Shown: positions 43,964 through 52,703 of the stretch, one piece after another
Layout of the letters: each line of letters opens with the position of its first letter
Numbering within the stretch: the stretch's first letter is position 1
Source: Sphingobacteriaceae bacterium
Lineage (GTDB): Bacteria > Bacteroidota > Bacteroidia > B-17B0 > Aurantibacillaceae
NCBI GenBank assembly: GCA_016715905.1
Contig: JADJXI010000005.1
Span: forward strand, 496,001-560,000
Direction of reading: 5' to 3'
Length of the DNA: 64,000 bases
Program-made: the position numbers and the translations under genes
Notes under the pieces: model-generated
The model's database searches: none
Seen by the model: only the letters and a program-made list of their open reading frames with translations
Told to the model about the DNA's origin: nothing

Positions 43964-44410
43964 TTATGGATTATCCGTTCTTATATAGCGATAAATATTC
44001 CGTTCTTCCCAGGGTGTTTGTCCTTGCCAGTTCGAGCACGGGTGAATTATTTTTTGATCGTGTATAAGAATCACGCTGTCGGTTTTAACGAGGTAAGAAT
44101 CATTCCGTTTTTTTGAGTAATAGAGATTCGAATCGGTAAGAGTTAAGGTGTCGGTAAACGACGGAAAGTTTCTATAGATGGTGGTTTTTAAAAAGTTATT
44201 TTTTTGTTTAGAAATTTGTTGGGTGAAAATAACCAATGCGGATCGTTCTTCATAGGCCGCAATCAATTTGGTGTGAGATTTGAGTTTTTCTTTGATATTT
44301 AGTAAAAGGGCAGGATTGTTAGTGGTTTGTTTTTTTGTTTCAGAACAAGAGGAAAGAAAATGTGCAAAGCAAACGAAGGGTAAAAGAATATTTTTAATAA
44401 TACCATTCAT
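43964..44410 (-). CDS. Small lipoprotein of unknown function
   Basis: A 148-residue protein with a lipoprotein signal ending FLSSC (Cys at about 22). The mature part is mixed alpha/beta with no family that I recognise; near its end is HPCSNWQGQTPWEERN. It lies 15 bases after the GNAT gene and 35 before the DUF457 gene on the same strand. Confidence 0.6.
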   Translation of the reverse strand: MNGIIKNILLPFVCFAHFLSSCSETKKQTTNNPALLLNIKEKLKSHTKLIAAYEERSALVIFTQQISKQKNNFLKTTIYRNFPSFTDTLTLTDSNLYYSKKRNDSYLVKTDSVILIHDQKIIHPCSNWQGQTPWEERNIYRYIRTDNP

Positions 44411-44425
44411 TTGCTTATTGGAAAT

Positions 44426-44980
44426 TTAATTTTTTGATTTTTTATATTTCCGCAAAGTGATTCCGTATGTGTAAACAGTTTTATAAATCCCTTTATTCAG
44501 ATAGTGATCTTTTAGTTCGCCTTCCAGATTCATCTTGTTTTTTAATAGCACCTTACCGGAAGCCGGATTGTCGGTAAAGTGTGTTGCGTAAATTTTGTTT
44601 AGTTGTATTTCTTCAAATCCGAATTTTAGAATTAGCGCTACAGCTGACGCGGTGATTCCTTTGTTCCAATAATTTTCTCCAAGCCAGTACCCAATTTCCG
44701 CTTTATTGTTTGCTTTATCCAAATGCAGGCCAATTTCACCAATAACTTCATTCGTTGCTAAAGATGCCATGGCAAATATAAACCGATCTTTTTTTTCAAA
44801 TGCTTCTTTGATGAATTGAAAGCGGGATTTTGCGTTGTCTTCAGTATAAGGAAAGGAAATGTTGAGTATGTTATCCGCAATTTTCTGATTGTTCGCGTGC
44901 CGAATCAAACTGCTGAAATCAGATGGTTGAAGTTGTCTGAGTTTTATCTTTTCGGAAATTAATTGTGGTAGTGTTTCCAT
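44426..44980 (-). CDS. GNAT N-acetyltransferase, RimJ/RimL type
   Basis: A 184-residue cytosolic acetyltransferase of the ribosomal-protein-alanine/RimJ-RimL group: it begins with SEKIKLRQLQPSDFSSL and shows EVIGEIGLHLDKANNKAEIG, YWLGENYWNKGI (the acetyl-CoA loop region) and ATHFTDNPASGKVLLKN. Members acetylate protein N-termini, amino acids or small amines; the substrate here cannot be told. It sits in a same-strand group between the VOC and lipoprotein genes. Confidence 0.88.
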   Translation of the reverse strand: METLPQLISEKIKLRQLQPSDFSSLIRHANNQKIADNILNISFPYTEDNAKSRFQFIKEAFEKKDRFIFAMASLATNEVIGEIGLHLDKANNKAEIGYWLGENYWNKGITASAVALILKFGFEEIQLNKIYATHFTDNPASGKVLLKNKMNLEGELKDHYLNKGIYKTVYTYGITLRKYKKSKN

Positions 44981-44996
44981 GTTTTAATAAATAGGA

Positions 44997-45518
44997 TTAT
45001 TTATTGGTTTTATAACCGGCCTCAATGCCCATTTTTTCATAAAATACATCATTGGGTTCCCACAATTCTATTTTATTTCCGTCCGGATCCATAATGTGTA
45101 AAAATTTACCGTATTCATAGGTTTCAATGCTGTCTGACACCGTAACTCCATTCTTTTTAAATTCCTTATAAAGCGCACCAAGATTATTAACTCGGTAATT
45201 AATCATGAATTCTTTTGTAGAAGGCAGGAAATATTTTGTTTTATCGGTAAAGGGACTCCATTGCGTAAATCCTTTTTTGGAAGAGTCTGCGCTTTGTCTC
45301 CATTCAAATACGGCACCGTATTCATTAGTTATTATACCCAAATTGGATTGATACCATTCTTTTAATTTTTTAGTGTCGGTGCATTTAAAAAATATACCTC
45401 CAATTCCGGTAACTCGGGGTTTTTCTGAAGATTCGTTTCCTTTCATATTTTTTTGAATAGTGAATCCAAAGCAAAATGAAAGAATAGCTGTTATTAAAAT
45501 GTAAATGTAATTTTTCAT
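44997..45518 (-). CDS. VOC (glyoxalase/bleomycin-resistance) family protein with N-terminal membrane anchor
   Basis: A 173-residue protein. An N-terminal hydrophobic segment (about 4-20) is followed by a short linker and one vicinal oxygen chelate unit (about 37-165: GIGGIFFKCTDTKKLKEWYQ, GAVFEWRQ, INYRVNNLGALYKEFKKNGV, then HIMDPDGNKIELWEPND). The PDGNxxELWEP end, with the late metal-ligand Glu, is typical of glyoxalase-like proteins. Most VOC proteins are cytosolic; this one appears membrane-tethered or exported. It is the first gene of a same-strand run, divergent from the gene at 45706. Confidence 0.8.
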   Translation of the reverse strand: MKNYIYILITAILSFCFGFTIQKNMKGNESSEKPRVTGIGGIFFKCTDTKKLKEWYQSNLGIITNEYGAVFEWRQSADSSKKGFTQWSPFTDKTKYFLPSTKEFMINYRVNNLGALYKEFKKNGVTVSDSIETYEYGKFLHIMDPDGNKIELWEPNDVFYEKMGIEAGYKTNK

Positions 45519-45610
45519 AAATAGAATTAATTTGAATTGAATATAAATTTATTCAAATAATTCAATTAAAATAAATAAATATCCTAATTTGGAATTACCA
45601 AGCATATAGT

Positions 45611-45627
45611 ATTTGATTTAATCAAAT
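45611..45627. promoter_or_regulatory. 17-bp perfect palindrome between divergent genes
   Basis: ATTTGATTTAATCAAAT has eight-base arms around one central base. It lies 93 bases before the VOC gene and 79 before the gene at 45706, a good place for a regulator of either promoter. Confidence 0.45.
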
Positions 45628-45705
45628 CAAAAGTGAAGCACAATAATTTAAAAGATATTTTGTTATAAGGCAGGCGATATTTGTAATTTTAAGAGCCCTT
45701 AGTTA

Positions 45706-46170
45706 ATGAATAGAAGAACTTTATACCTTAATTTATTGACGCTATTATCGTGTTTGCTTTCTGCTCAGATTGATTTATTTGAACATCCGGATACAACTTT
45801 TAGTAAAGCCATTAGGTCAGAAATTGCCAAGTATGGCGATAAGAGGCCATGTGTTTTACTTTTAGTTACGCGAGGTAGGGACAAGGTTGAATCAATAAGT
45901 GGAAAGCGAGATAGTTTAATTCAATGGCACATTCAAAATCAAAAACAATTTGTGCAAGCCGAAAGATTAGTTTATGCTCAATTATTGGAAGATGAACATC
46001 ACAAAACACACTTGTTTATGTATATACTCTATGCTTCATCCATTGACGAAGCTAAAAAATATTTTAAGGAGAGTAATTTTAAAATCAGATCAAATTTAGA
46101 TAAAGAAGAGTGGTGGGGACCCGCAGGATTAAATGGAATTAAAGAAATTGCATTAAAGCAAAGAAAATAA
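45706..46170 (+). CDS. Exported protein of unknown function
   Basis: A 154-residue protein with a signal peptide (MNRRTLYLNLLTLLSCLLSAQ, cut near 20). The mature part is mainly helical and charged, with a KYGDKRPCVLLLVTRGRDK segment and a closing EEWWGPAGLNGIKEIALKQ. I recognise no family. It is divergent from the VOC gene and ends nine bases before the convergent cyclophilin gene. A GATATTTG motif, one base off the -7 consensus, lies about 24 bases before the ATG. Confidence 0.65.
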   Translation: MNRRTLYLNLLTLLSCLLSAQIDLFEHPDTTFSKAIRSEIAKYGDKRPCVLLLVTRGRDKVESISGKRDSLIQWHIQNQKQFVQAERLVYAQLLEDEHHKTHLFMYILYASSIDEAKKYFKESNFKIRSNLDKEEWWGPAGLNGIKEIALKQRK

Positions 46171-46179
46171 CAAAATTAA

Positions 46180-47331
46180 TTACTCTAATATAAGCTTAAA
46201 AGTTTTTTCACTCCCATTTATATATTGACATTTGATCAAGTACAAGCCTTTATTTTCCTTTCTTAAATCAATTTCATGCGATAATTTATCCTTACCAAAT
46301 GTTTTTATATACTTTCCTAGTTCGTCATAAACTTCAATTTCTTGTAATTCATTCGCATTTTTAATGGTAAAGATTCCTTTAGTTGGATTTGGAAAAAGCA
46401 ATAATTCATGCGCGTTTATAAGATTTTTTTGCAAGCCAACATCGTTAAATGGTTTTTGAGTAGTGAAATGCCATACGGGTGACCAATTCGAAAAATGACC
46501 TCCATTGTTGGTTCGAACTCTCCAAAAATAGCGGGTGTTACCCGGGAGTCCCGCTGTTACGGCATAAGATAAATTTCCGGTATTGGTTGAATAGGTGATT
46601 TGAGCAAAGGTAGAATCATTCGAAAATTGCACTTGATAGATGATAGCGTCCGGAACATGTTTCCAAGATAAATAGGTAATTAAGGTGGTGTCAATTTCAG
46701 TGCTGTCATTCACCGGTTTAAACTGAATAGGCGCAACGGGCACAGAATCATTTGACCCAATATAATTCACAAACATTTCAATTTTATCATTTGGACAATC
46801 GTTATTATCTCTTGGTGCAAGTGCAATAGTATCTACAAAATTGATTCCGGAGGTTACTCTTCCGTACACGGAATAATTACCATCTAGCCAGGGTGCAGCA
46901 GCGTGACAAATAAAGAATTGTGATGTAGCGGAATTAATGTCATTACTTCGGGCTGCTGAAAGTATTCCTCTTTTATGTTTGGCCGCCGTGAATTCTGCCG
47001 GTACAGTTGGCTGACCAATTTGTCCTTGTCCCCAGGTAGGCTTAGGTCCATTTCTGGAATTCGGATCGCCTCCTTGTATCATAAAATTAGGAATTACTCT
47101 GTGAAAGGCCGTGGTGTCATAAAAATTCTGACTCACCAAAGAATCAAAATTGCGAGTATGTTTGTAAGCGATATTTGGAAAAAGTTCCACATTAATAATT
47201 CCGAGCGTATCGCCATTACTTTTAGTGAGTATTTCGAAGCGGGGTTTTCCTGTATAGGTATTTGTTACAGGAGATTGAGCAAATATTGGTGCCGAATTCG
47301 ATAATATCAGAACAAATAGCAGTATTCTCAT
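46180..47331 (-). CDS. Exported cyclophilin-type peptidylprolyl isomerase with T9SS sorting domain
   Basis: A 383-residue protein. A signal peptide (about 1-18) leads into a cyclophilin domain (about 30-190) with TTAFHRVIPNFMIQGGDPNS, a QFFICHAAAPWLDGNYSVYG core and GRVTSGINFVDTI; the catalytic Arg of FHRV and the FxxQGGD motif are present. A fibronectin III-like domain follows (about 200-293, ending NWSPVWHFTT), then a T9SS type A sorting domain (LLLFPNPTKGIFTIKN to GLYLIKCQYINGS). It should catalyse proline cis-trans isomerisation outside the outer membrane, perhaps helping other surface proteins fold. Monocistronic; the TPR gene upstream ends 58 bases away. Confidence 0.9.
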   Translation of the reverse strand: MRILLFVLILSNSAPIFAQSPVTNTYTGKPRFEILTKSNGDTLGIINVELFPNIAYKHTRNFDSLVSQNFYDTTAFHRVIPNFMIQGGDPNSRNGPKPTWGQGQIGQPTVPAEFTAAKHKRGILSAARSNDINSATSQFFICHAAAPWLDGNYSVYGRVTSGINFVDTIALAPRDNNDCPNDKIEMFVNYIGSNDSVPVAPIQFKPVNDSTEIDTTLITYLSWKHVPDAIIYQVQFSNDSTFAQITYSTNTGNLSYAVTAGLPGNTRYFWRVRTNNGGHFSNWSPVWHFTTQKPFNDVGLQKNLINAHELLLFPNPTKGIFTIKNANELQEIEVYDELGKYIKTFGKDKLSHEIDLRKENKGLYLIKCQYINGSEKTFKLILE

Positions 47332-47389
47332 GGCGATTAATGTGAAAAGGTTAATTAAAATTACTAAAAATCAGGAAACCAAACAAGCA

Positions 47390-48910
47390 TTAATTAAGTT
47401 TCTCAAAAATACGAGTAATGTATTTATCTGTTGGCATTAATGAATTCTGAATTCGTTTTGCGTATTTAATCGAACTGAGTATTTCTTTTTGTTTTTCTTC
47501 GATCAACAATTTTTGTTGTTGGGTTTCAAGTTGCTGTTGTTGGATCAGTTTTCTGGATTTTTTAATATTTTGTCTTGAAACAAGTACCATACCAATTAGA
47601 ACACACATTACAATTGAAGCGCCTATCATTAATTTAATAGTATTTGATTTTTTAGCGATCACTTCTTCTCTTAAAATCGCTTGTTGTTTGAGGTTATTGT
47701 TTTCGGATTCCTTTCTTTCCATATCAAATTTTACGGTGAGTTCATCGGCGATTCTTTTATTTTCTATATCCAGGATTTTGGCCTGGTAATCGTCGTACTT
47801 ATAAAAATATTTTATTGCGGAATCATTTTGACCTATTTTGAAATAGGCGGAAGCGATGTTTTTTGTAATGTTACTGCATAAATTAATGTCTTCGAATTTC
47901 ATGGCTCCTGCATAAGCCTTTTTTAAATTATCTAAGCCAATTAAATAATTTTTATTATTGCTGGTTATTTCACCATTCACTAAAAATTGAACTCCATAAT
48001 TTGACAATGTATTGTATGAAATTTCTTTATTGAGGTTCTTTTCAATTGCAATGGCTTTTTCAAAATATTGTCTGCTGAGTAAGTTGGTTTTAAGGTCTTT
48101 ATACTTATCGCTAATGGCATGATAAGCTGAGCCCATATTTTGATAAGAGTTAAATAAACCAATGGAATCAGCGATTTGATTTCGTATTTTAGCTGATTTT
48201 TCAAAATAACGAATGGCTTTTAAATAGTAGGAACTGTCATTTTGCAATGTTCCAATATTGAAATAAGAGACTCCCTGATTATTAAACATATTGCCTATCC
48301 CTTCCCAATCATTTTCATCCAGAAATTTTTCACTATTTGAATACATTTCCAATGCCCGCAAAATTTCTTCTTTTGACCGGTTAGCCAGTCCGAAAAAAGA
48401 ATAGGTATTGGCCAAACTATTGTATGAGTTTCTTATTCTTGAATTGCTCTTTAATTCCTGTGCCAATTTTAAGGATTTTAGTAAATAAGTGACCGACTTC
48501 TCTGAATTGCCAACTTTTCTATAGTTAACTCCGATTTCCAGGTATGCAGCGTGTAGCAAATTGCCTTGAACAACCACATTTTTATCGTTTATTATAGCTA
48601 AGAGTGTATCGATTAATACAATGGGTAATTGAGTTTGCCTAATTAGGTTGTACGAATTGTAATGACTTCTTGCAAGCAAATAAGGATGATTTATTTTCTC
48701 CGAAATACGCTTTCCTTTCCATAAAAAATAAAAGGCGCTATCAATATTTGTCTTGGCAAAAGCAAGTGCGATCTTATGATAATTTTTTACGGCGTTCGAA
48801 TCCTGTCTAAAGTTTTTTTCAATCCTCAATAACGAATCAATGGTGCTTCTGTTCTGTCCTGAACAAACCAAAAGTTGAAATATGCAGAACAGAACAAAAA
48901 CAAATCTCAT
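47390..48910 (-). CDS. TPR membrane protein ending in a phosphatase-type linker, overlapping carB
   Basis: A 506-residue protein with a signal peptide (about 1-19), TPR-like repeats over about 60-370 (EKSVTYLLKSLKLAQEL, KAIRYFEKSAKIRNQ, SRQYFEKAIAIEKNL, SAIKYFYKYDDYQ), one TM helix (about 427-446), a Gln-rich coiled coil and the signature SSIKYAKRIQNSLMP (479-493), then only 13 residues. No phosphatase domain follows; the next gene begins 58 bases later. Its ATG shares one base with the carB stop (TAATG), so it is translated in coupling with carB. It looks like a periplasmic sensor that signals through its coiled coil. Confidence 0.8.
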   Translation of the reverse strand: MRFVFVLFCIFQLLVCSGQNRSTIDSLLRIEKNFRQDSNAVKNYHKIALAFAKTNIDSAFYFLWKGKRISEKINHPYLLARSHYNSYNLIRQTQLPIVLIDTLLAIINDKNVVVQGNLLHAAYLEIGVNYRKVGNSEKSVTYLLKSLKLAQELKSNSRIRNSYNSLANTYSFFGLANRSKEEILRALEMYSNSEKFLDENDWEGIGNMFNNQGVSYFNIGTLQNDSSYYLKAIRYFEKSAKIRNQIADSIGLFNSYQNMGSAYHAISDKYKDLKTNLLSRQYFEKAIAIEKNLNKEISYNTLSNYGVQFLVNGEITSNNKNYLIGLDNLKKAYAGAMKFEDINLCSNITKNIASAYFKIGQNDSAIKYFYKYDDYQAKILDIENKRIADELTVKFDMERKESENNNLKQQAILREEVIAKKSNTIKLMIGASIVMCVLIGMVLVSRQNIKKSRKLIQQQQLETQQQKLLIEEKQKEILSSIKYAKRIQNSLMPTDKYITRIFEKLN

Positions 48911-51726
48911 TATTTACTTAAGTATAAATTTCTTTCGCTATAAATGTTTTGGAAATATTCGTCTTGTAAAGAGTCAATAAAATAAATAGCTTCGCCTGTA
49001 CTTTTCATTTCAGGACCTAATTCTTTTTGAATGTCAGGGAATTTTTCATAGCTAAATACCGGTACTTTGATAGCGTAACCTTTTTTCTTCGGGGCAAATT
49101 TAAAATCTTTAACCATTTTTTCCCGAAGCATTACTTTGGTTGCATAATTTACATAAGGCTCGTCATACGCTTTAGCAATGAAAGGAACAGTACGACTTGC
49201 TCTTGGATTGGCTTCAATAACATATACAATTTCATTTTTGATGGCGAATTGAATGTTGATTAGTCCAACGGTTTTTAAAGCCACGGCAATTTGTTTGGTG
49301 TGATCTTCTATTTGCTTAAGCACTTTTTCGCTTAAATCAAAAGGAGGTAAAACGGCATAACTGTCTCCGCTGTGTATTCCGGCTGGCTCAATATGTTCCA
49401 TTATTCCAATTATGTAAACATCTTTTCCATCGCAAATCGCATCGGCTTCCGCTTCAATGGCAGATTCCAGAAAATGATCCAATAAGATTTTATTATCTGG
49501 CAAGTCTTGCAATAATTTTACCACGTGTTGTTCAAGTTCTTGCTCGTTAATTACAATTTTCATGCTTTGACCGCCTAATACATAACTTGGTCTTACTAAC
49601 AAAGGAAAACCAAGTTCCTTCGACAATTCTGCTGCTTCTTCCGCATCATGAACAACACCAAATTTAGGATAAGGAATGTTGTTTTCTTTTAATAGAGTAG
49701 AGAAGCTTCCTCTGTCTTCAGCCAAATCAAGCGATTTAAAATCGGTACCAATTATTTTAATTCCATATTTTTCGAGTTTTTCGGCCAACTTTAAAGCGGT
49801 TTGTCCGCCCAACTGAACAATAACCCCTTCAGGTTTTTCGTGCAATATAATGTCGTAAATGTGTTCCCAGAAAACAGGCTCAAAATAAAGTTTATCCGCC
49901 GTACTGAAATCTGTACTTACGGTTTCCGGATTGCAGTTAATCATTATGGTTTCATAACCACATTCTTTAGCAGCTAAAACGCCATGCACACAGCTGTAAT
50001 CAAATTCTATTCCTTGTCCAATTCGGTTAGGTCCGCTACCCAAAATCACCACTTTCTTTTTTTCGCTTCGCACACTTTCGTTTTCATCTTCAAAAGTTGA
50101 ATAATAATATGGAGTTTTGGCTTCAAATTCAGCCGCACAGGTATCCACTAATTTGTAAACGCGTTTGATACCAAAATCATTACGTTTTTTATAAACTTCA
50201 CTTTCTAAACAATCGAGTAAATGGGCAATTTGTCTGTCCGCATAACCTTTTTGTTTAGCTTCGTATAGTAAATCTTTGGGAATGGAATTCAGTTTATGGT
50301 TTGAAATTTCATTCTCCAAGGCAATAAGTTCTTCTATTTGATTCAGAAACCAAATATCTATTTTGGTTAGTTTTTGAATTGTTTTTACTGATATGCCCAA
50401 TTTCATGGCATCGTAAATCATAAATAAACGATTCCAACTTGGTCTTTCCAATGCATTTAATAGTTCCTGTTGATTCCGGATTTCTTTGCCATCGGCGCCT
50501 AAACCGTTTCTTTTTATTTCTAAACTCTGACAGGCTTTTTGTAAAGCTTCTTGGAAGCATCGACCGATGGCCATCACTTCTCCAACTGATTTCATCTGAA
50601 AACCAAGTTCGCGATTAGTACCTTTAAATTTGTCGAAGTTCCATCTTGGAATTTTTACGATTACGTAATCGAGTGTTGGTTCGAAATACGCGGATGTTGA
50701 TTTAGTAATTTGATTAATTAATTCGTCGAGTTGATAACCAATGGCTAGTTTGCTGGCTATGCGCGCAATGGGATAACCGGTTGCTTTACTGGCTAAAGCG
50801 GAGGATCTTGAAACACGAGGGTTAATTTCGATAGCAATAATATCTTCCTTTTCATCATTGCTCACCGCAAATTGCACGTTACAACCTCCGGCAAAATTAC
50901 CTATGCTGCGCATCATTTTAATGGCCATGGTACGCATGCGTTGATAGGTACTATCACTAAGTGTCATGGCCGGAGCTACGGTTATAGAATCGCCGGTATG
51001 AACACCCATAGGATCAAAATTTTCAATGGAGCAAATGATGGCCACATTATCATTTTTGTCGCGTAATAATTCCAATTCAAATTCTTTCCAGCCTAAAACC
51101 GCTTTATCAATTAATACTTCGTGAATGGGTGAAGTTTGTAATCCACGATTTAATAAGGCATCAAAATTTTCTTTTTCATAAACTACACTTCCGCCACTTC
51201 CTCCGAGTGTGAATGAAGGACGAATAACGAGTGGGAATCCGAATTCCTGCGCAATACTTTTACCCTCTAAAAATGATTTAGCAATTTTAGACGGAGCCAT
51301 GTCAACTCCGATTTCTTCCATTCGAGCTCTAAATAAGTCTCGATCTTCTGTTACTTTGATTGCATTTACATCAACACCAATCATTCGAACATTATATTTT
51401 TTCCAAATGCCTAAATCATCACATTTCATGGCTAGATTTAAAGCGGTTTGTCCACCCATAGTTGGAAGGACGGCGTCAATTTTTCTTTCTTCCAGAATTT
51501 TAATGATTGATTTCACTTCAAGTGGCCACATATAAACATGGTCTGCCGTAACCTTATCGGTCATAATGGTGGCTGGATTACTGTTTATTAATGAAACCTC
51601 AATTCCTTCTTCCCGAAGGCTTTTGGCAGATTGAGAACCGGAGTAATCAAATTCACAGGCTTGTCCGATAATGATTGGACCTGAACCAATGATTAATACA
51701 GATTTTATAGAGTTATCTTTTGGCAT
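48910..51726 (-). CDS. carB: Carbamoyl-phosphate synthase large subunit
   Basis: A 938-residue enzyme that makes carbamoyl phosphate from bicarbonate, ammonia (from CarA) and two ATP, for pyrimidines and arginine. It has two homologous ATP-grasp halves: the first begins IKSVLIIGSGPIIIGQACEF with RPSFTLGGSGGSVVYEKENF, the second begins KKKVVILGSGPNRIGQGIEF with RPSYVLGGQSM and GIHSGDS. The central oligomerisation region lies at about 400-540. The C-terminal MGS-like allosteric domain of the 1,070-residue enteric enzyme is missing; I believe this short form is normal for many Bacteroidota. carA is not adjacent. The stop overlaps the ATG of a TPR sensor gene. Confidence 0.96.
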   Translation of the reverse strand: MPKDNSIKSVLIIGSGPIIIGQACEFDYSGSQSAKSLREEGIEVSLINSNPATIMTDKVTADHVYMWPLEVKSIIKILEERKIDAVLPTMGGQTALNLAMKCDDLGIWKKYNVRMIGVDVNAIKVTEDRDLFRARMEEIGVDMAPSKIAKSFLEGKSIAQEFGFPLVIRPSFTLGGSGGSVVYEKENFDALLNRGLQTSPIHEVLIDKAVLGWKEFELELLRDKNDNVAIICSIENFDPMGVHTGDSITVAPAMTLSDSTYQRMRTMAIKMMRSIGNFAGGCNVQFAVSNDEKEDIIAIEINPRVSRSSALASKATGYPIARIASKLAIGYQLDELINQITKSTSAYFEPTLDYVIVKIPRWNFDKFKGTNRELGFQMKSVGEVMAIGRCFQEALQKACQSLEIKRNGLGADGKEIRNQQELLNALERPSWNRLFMIYDAMKLGISVKTIQKLTKIDIWFLNQIEELIALENEISNHKLNSIPKDLLYEAKQKGYADRQIAHLLDCLESEVYKKRNDFGIKRVYKLVDTCAAEFEAKTPYYYSTFEDENESVRSEKKKVVILGSGPNRIGQGIEFDYSCVHGVLAAKECGYETIMINCNPETVSTDFSTADKLYFEPVFWEHIYDIILHEKPEGVIVQLGGQTALKLAEKLEKYGIKIIGTDFKSLDLAEDRGSFSTLLKENNIPYPKFGVVHDAEEAAELSKELGFPLLVRPSYVLGGQSMKIVINEQELEQHVVKLLQDLPDNKILLDHFLESAIEAEADAICDGKDVYIIGIMEHIEPAGIHSGDSYAVLPPFDLSEKVLKQIEDHTKQIAVALKTVGLINIQFAIKNEIVYVIEANPRASRTVPFIAKAYDEPYVNYATKVMLREKMVKDFKFAPKKKGYAIKVPVFSYEKFPDIQKELGPEMKSTGEAIYFIDSLQDEYFQNIYSERNLYLSK

Positions 51727-51848
51727 ATTTTATTTCAAAGAAAAATGTTTTATCAGAATATGTTTCCGAAAAAACAAACTCGGTAAAGATAGGGGCAAAG
51801 CTCTTGAAATAAAATAAAAGATATTGACACGCTTTAACAAGGCAAAAA

Positions 51849-51875
51849 AAAACCCGAAACTAAGTTTCGGGTTTT
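51849..51875 (-). terminator. Intrinsic terminator after the RRM protein gene
   Basis: A 12-base stem AAAACCCGAAAC / GTTTCGGGTTTT with a three-base loop; on the minus strand it is followed by a T run. It lies 18 bases after the RRM gene. Confidence 0.9.
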
Positions 51876-51893
51876 GCTTAAAATATCAATTAT

Positions 51894-52169
51894 TTAATCT
51901 TGTGATGCATTTGATCCGTCGCTCTCTTTTTTTCCTTTAGCTTCTGCAACTACAATATTTCTTTCATAATGATTGGTTCCGTTTAAGGCATTTATAGCCG
52001 CCATTCCTTCGCTATCATTAGGCATTTCAACAAAGCCATAACCTTTACTTCTTCGGGTTTCCTTGTCCTTGATGATTCTTACGCTTGTAACTTCACCATA
52101 TTGAGCAAAAAGTTCACTTAGAGCTTGTTCTCTAACCTTAAAACTGATGTTACTGACAAAAATGTTCAT
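51894..52169 (-). CDS. Single-RRM RNA-binding protein
   Basis: A 91-residue protein with one RNA recognition motif: RNP2 IFVSNI at 3-8 and RNP1 KGYGFVEM at about 42-49, with aromatic residues in the RNA-binding positions. A short Ser/Asp-rich tail follows. Bacterial relatives (the Rbp proteins of cyanobacteria and the many copies in Bacteroidota) are small RNA-binding or RNA-chaperone proteins, some cold-induced. Monocistronic with a strong terminator. Confidence 0.92.
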   Translation of the reverse strand: MNIFVSNISFKVREQALSELFAQYGEVTSVRIIKDKETRRSKGYGFVEMPNDSEGMAAINALNGTNHYERNIVVAEAKGKKESDGSNASQD

Positions 52170-52229
52170 AAAAAAAAATTAGAATGTTATAGTAAAATTA
52201 ACTAAAATTTTCAAGTTTCCAAATATTTA

Positions 52230-52610
52230 CTAAAATATTTTAGCCTCGGCACTAATTTCAACATTCGCATCTTTTGGTAGTCTGGCAGCCTGAATGGTGG
52301 CTCTAGCCGGGAAGTCTTTCTTAAAATAGGAAGCATAAACCTCATTTACATGCACAAAATTGTTCATGTCGTTTAAAAAAATGGTAGTTTTTACCACATT
52401 ATCGAATGTACAGCCTGCCGCTTTTAGGATTTCGCCCAGGTAATCCATAACCATTTTGGTTTCTTCCTTAATGGGACATTTGATTAACTGTTTGCTTTGC
52501 AGGTCCATAGCTATTGAACCACTGATGTATAAGGTATCACCTACTATAATAGCCTGATTATAGGGTCCAATTGGAGCCGGAGCTTTGTCGGTATTGATGA
52601 TTTTCTTCAT
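52230..52610 (-). CDS. ridA: RidA family enamine/imine deaminase
   Basis: A 126-residue cytosolic protein of the YjgF/YER057c/UK114 family; RidA hydrolyses reactive 2-aminoacrylate-type enamines formed by PLP enzymes. It shows APAPIGPYNQAIIVGDTLYI (about 10-29), SGSIAMDL, NVVKTTIFLNDMNNFVHVNE and the catalytic Arg segment FPARATIQAARLP (about 99-111) with a closing EISAEAK. Length is normal. A TATATTTG promoter motif lies 23 bases before the ATG. Confidence 0.94.
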   Translation of the reverse strand: MKKIINTDKAPAPIGPYNQAIIVGDTLYISGSIAMDLQSKQLIKCPIKEETKMVMDYLGEILKAAGCTFDNVVKTTIFLNDMNNFVHVNEVYASYFKKDFPARATIQAARLPKDANVEISAEAKIF

Positions 52611-52632
52611 GCGTAGAATAATTAATTCAATT

Positions 52633-52640
52633 CAAATATA
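52633..52640 (-). promoter_or_regulatory. Bacteroidota -7 promoter motif (TATATTTG) for ridA
   Basis: The minus strand reads TATATTTG, a TAnnTTTG match, 23 bases before the ridA ATG. Confidence 0.5.
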
Positions 52641-52703
52641 ACAGAAAGTTTTAAAGGTAAAAAGATTTTACAAGCATTTAATGCCTCAAAGTGCTGTTAT
52701 TTT

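Noticed and set aside
48910..51726. carB as a truncated gene (938 residues against about 1,070 in enterics)
   Set aside because: Both ATP-grasp halves are complete and the end is clean; absence of the MGS domain is, as far as I know, normal in many Bacteroidota.
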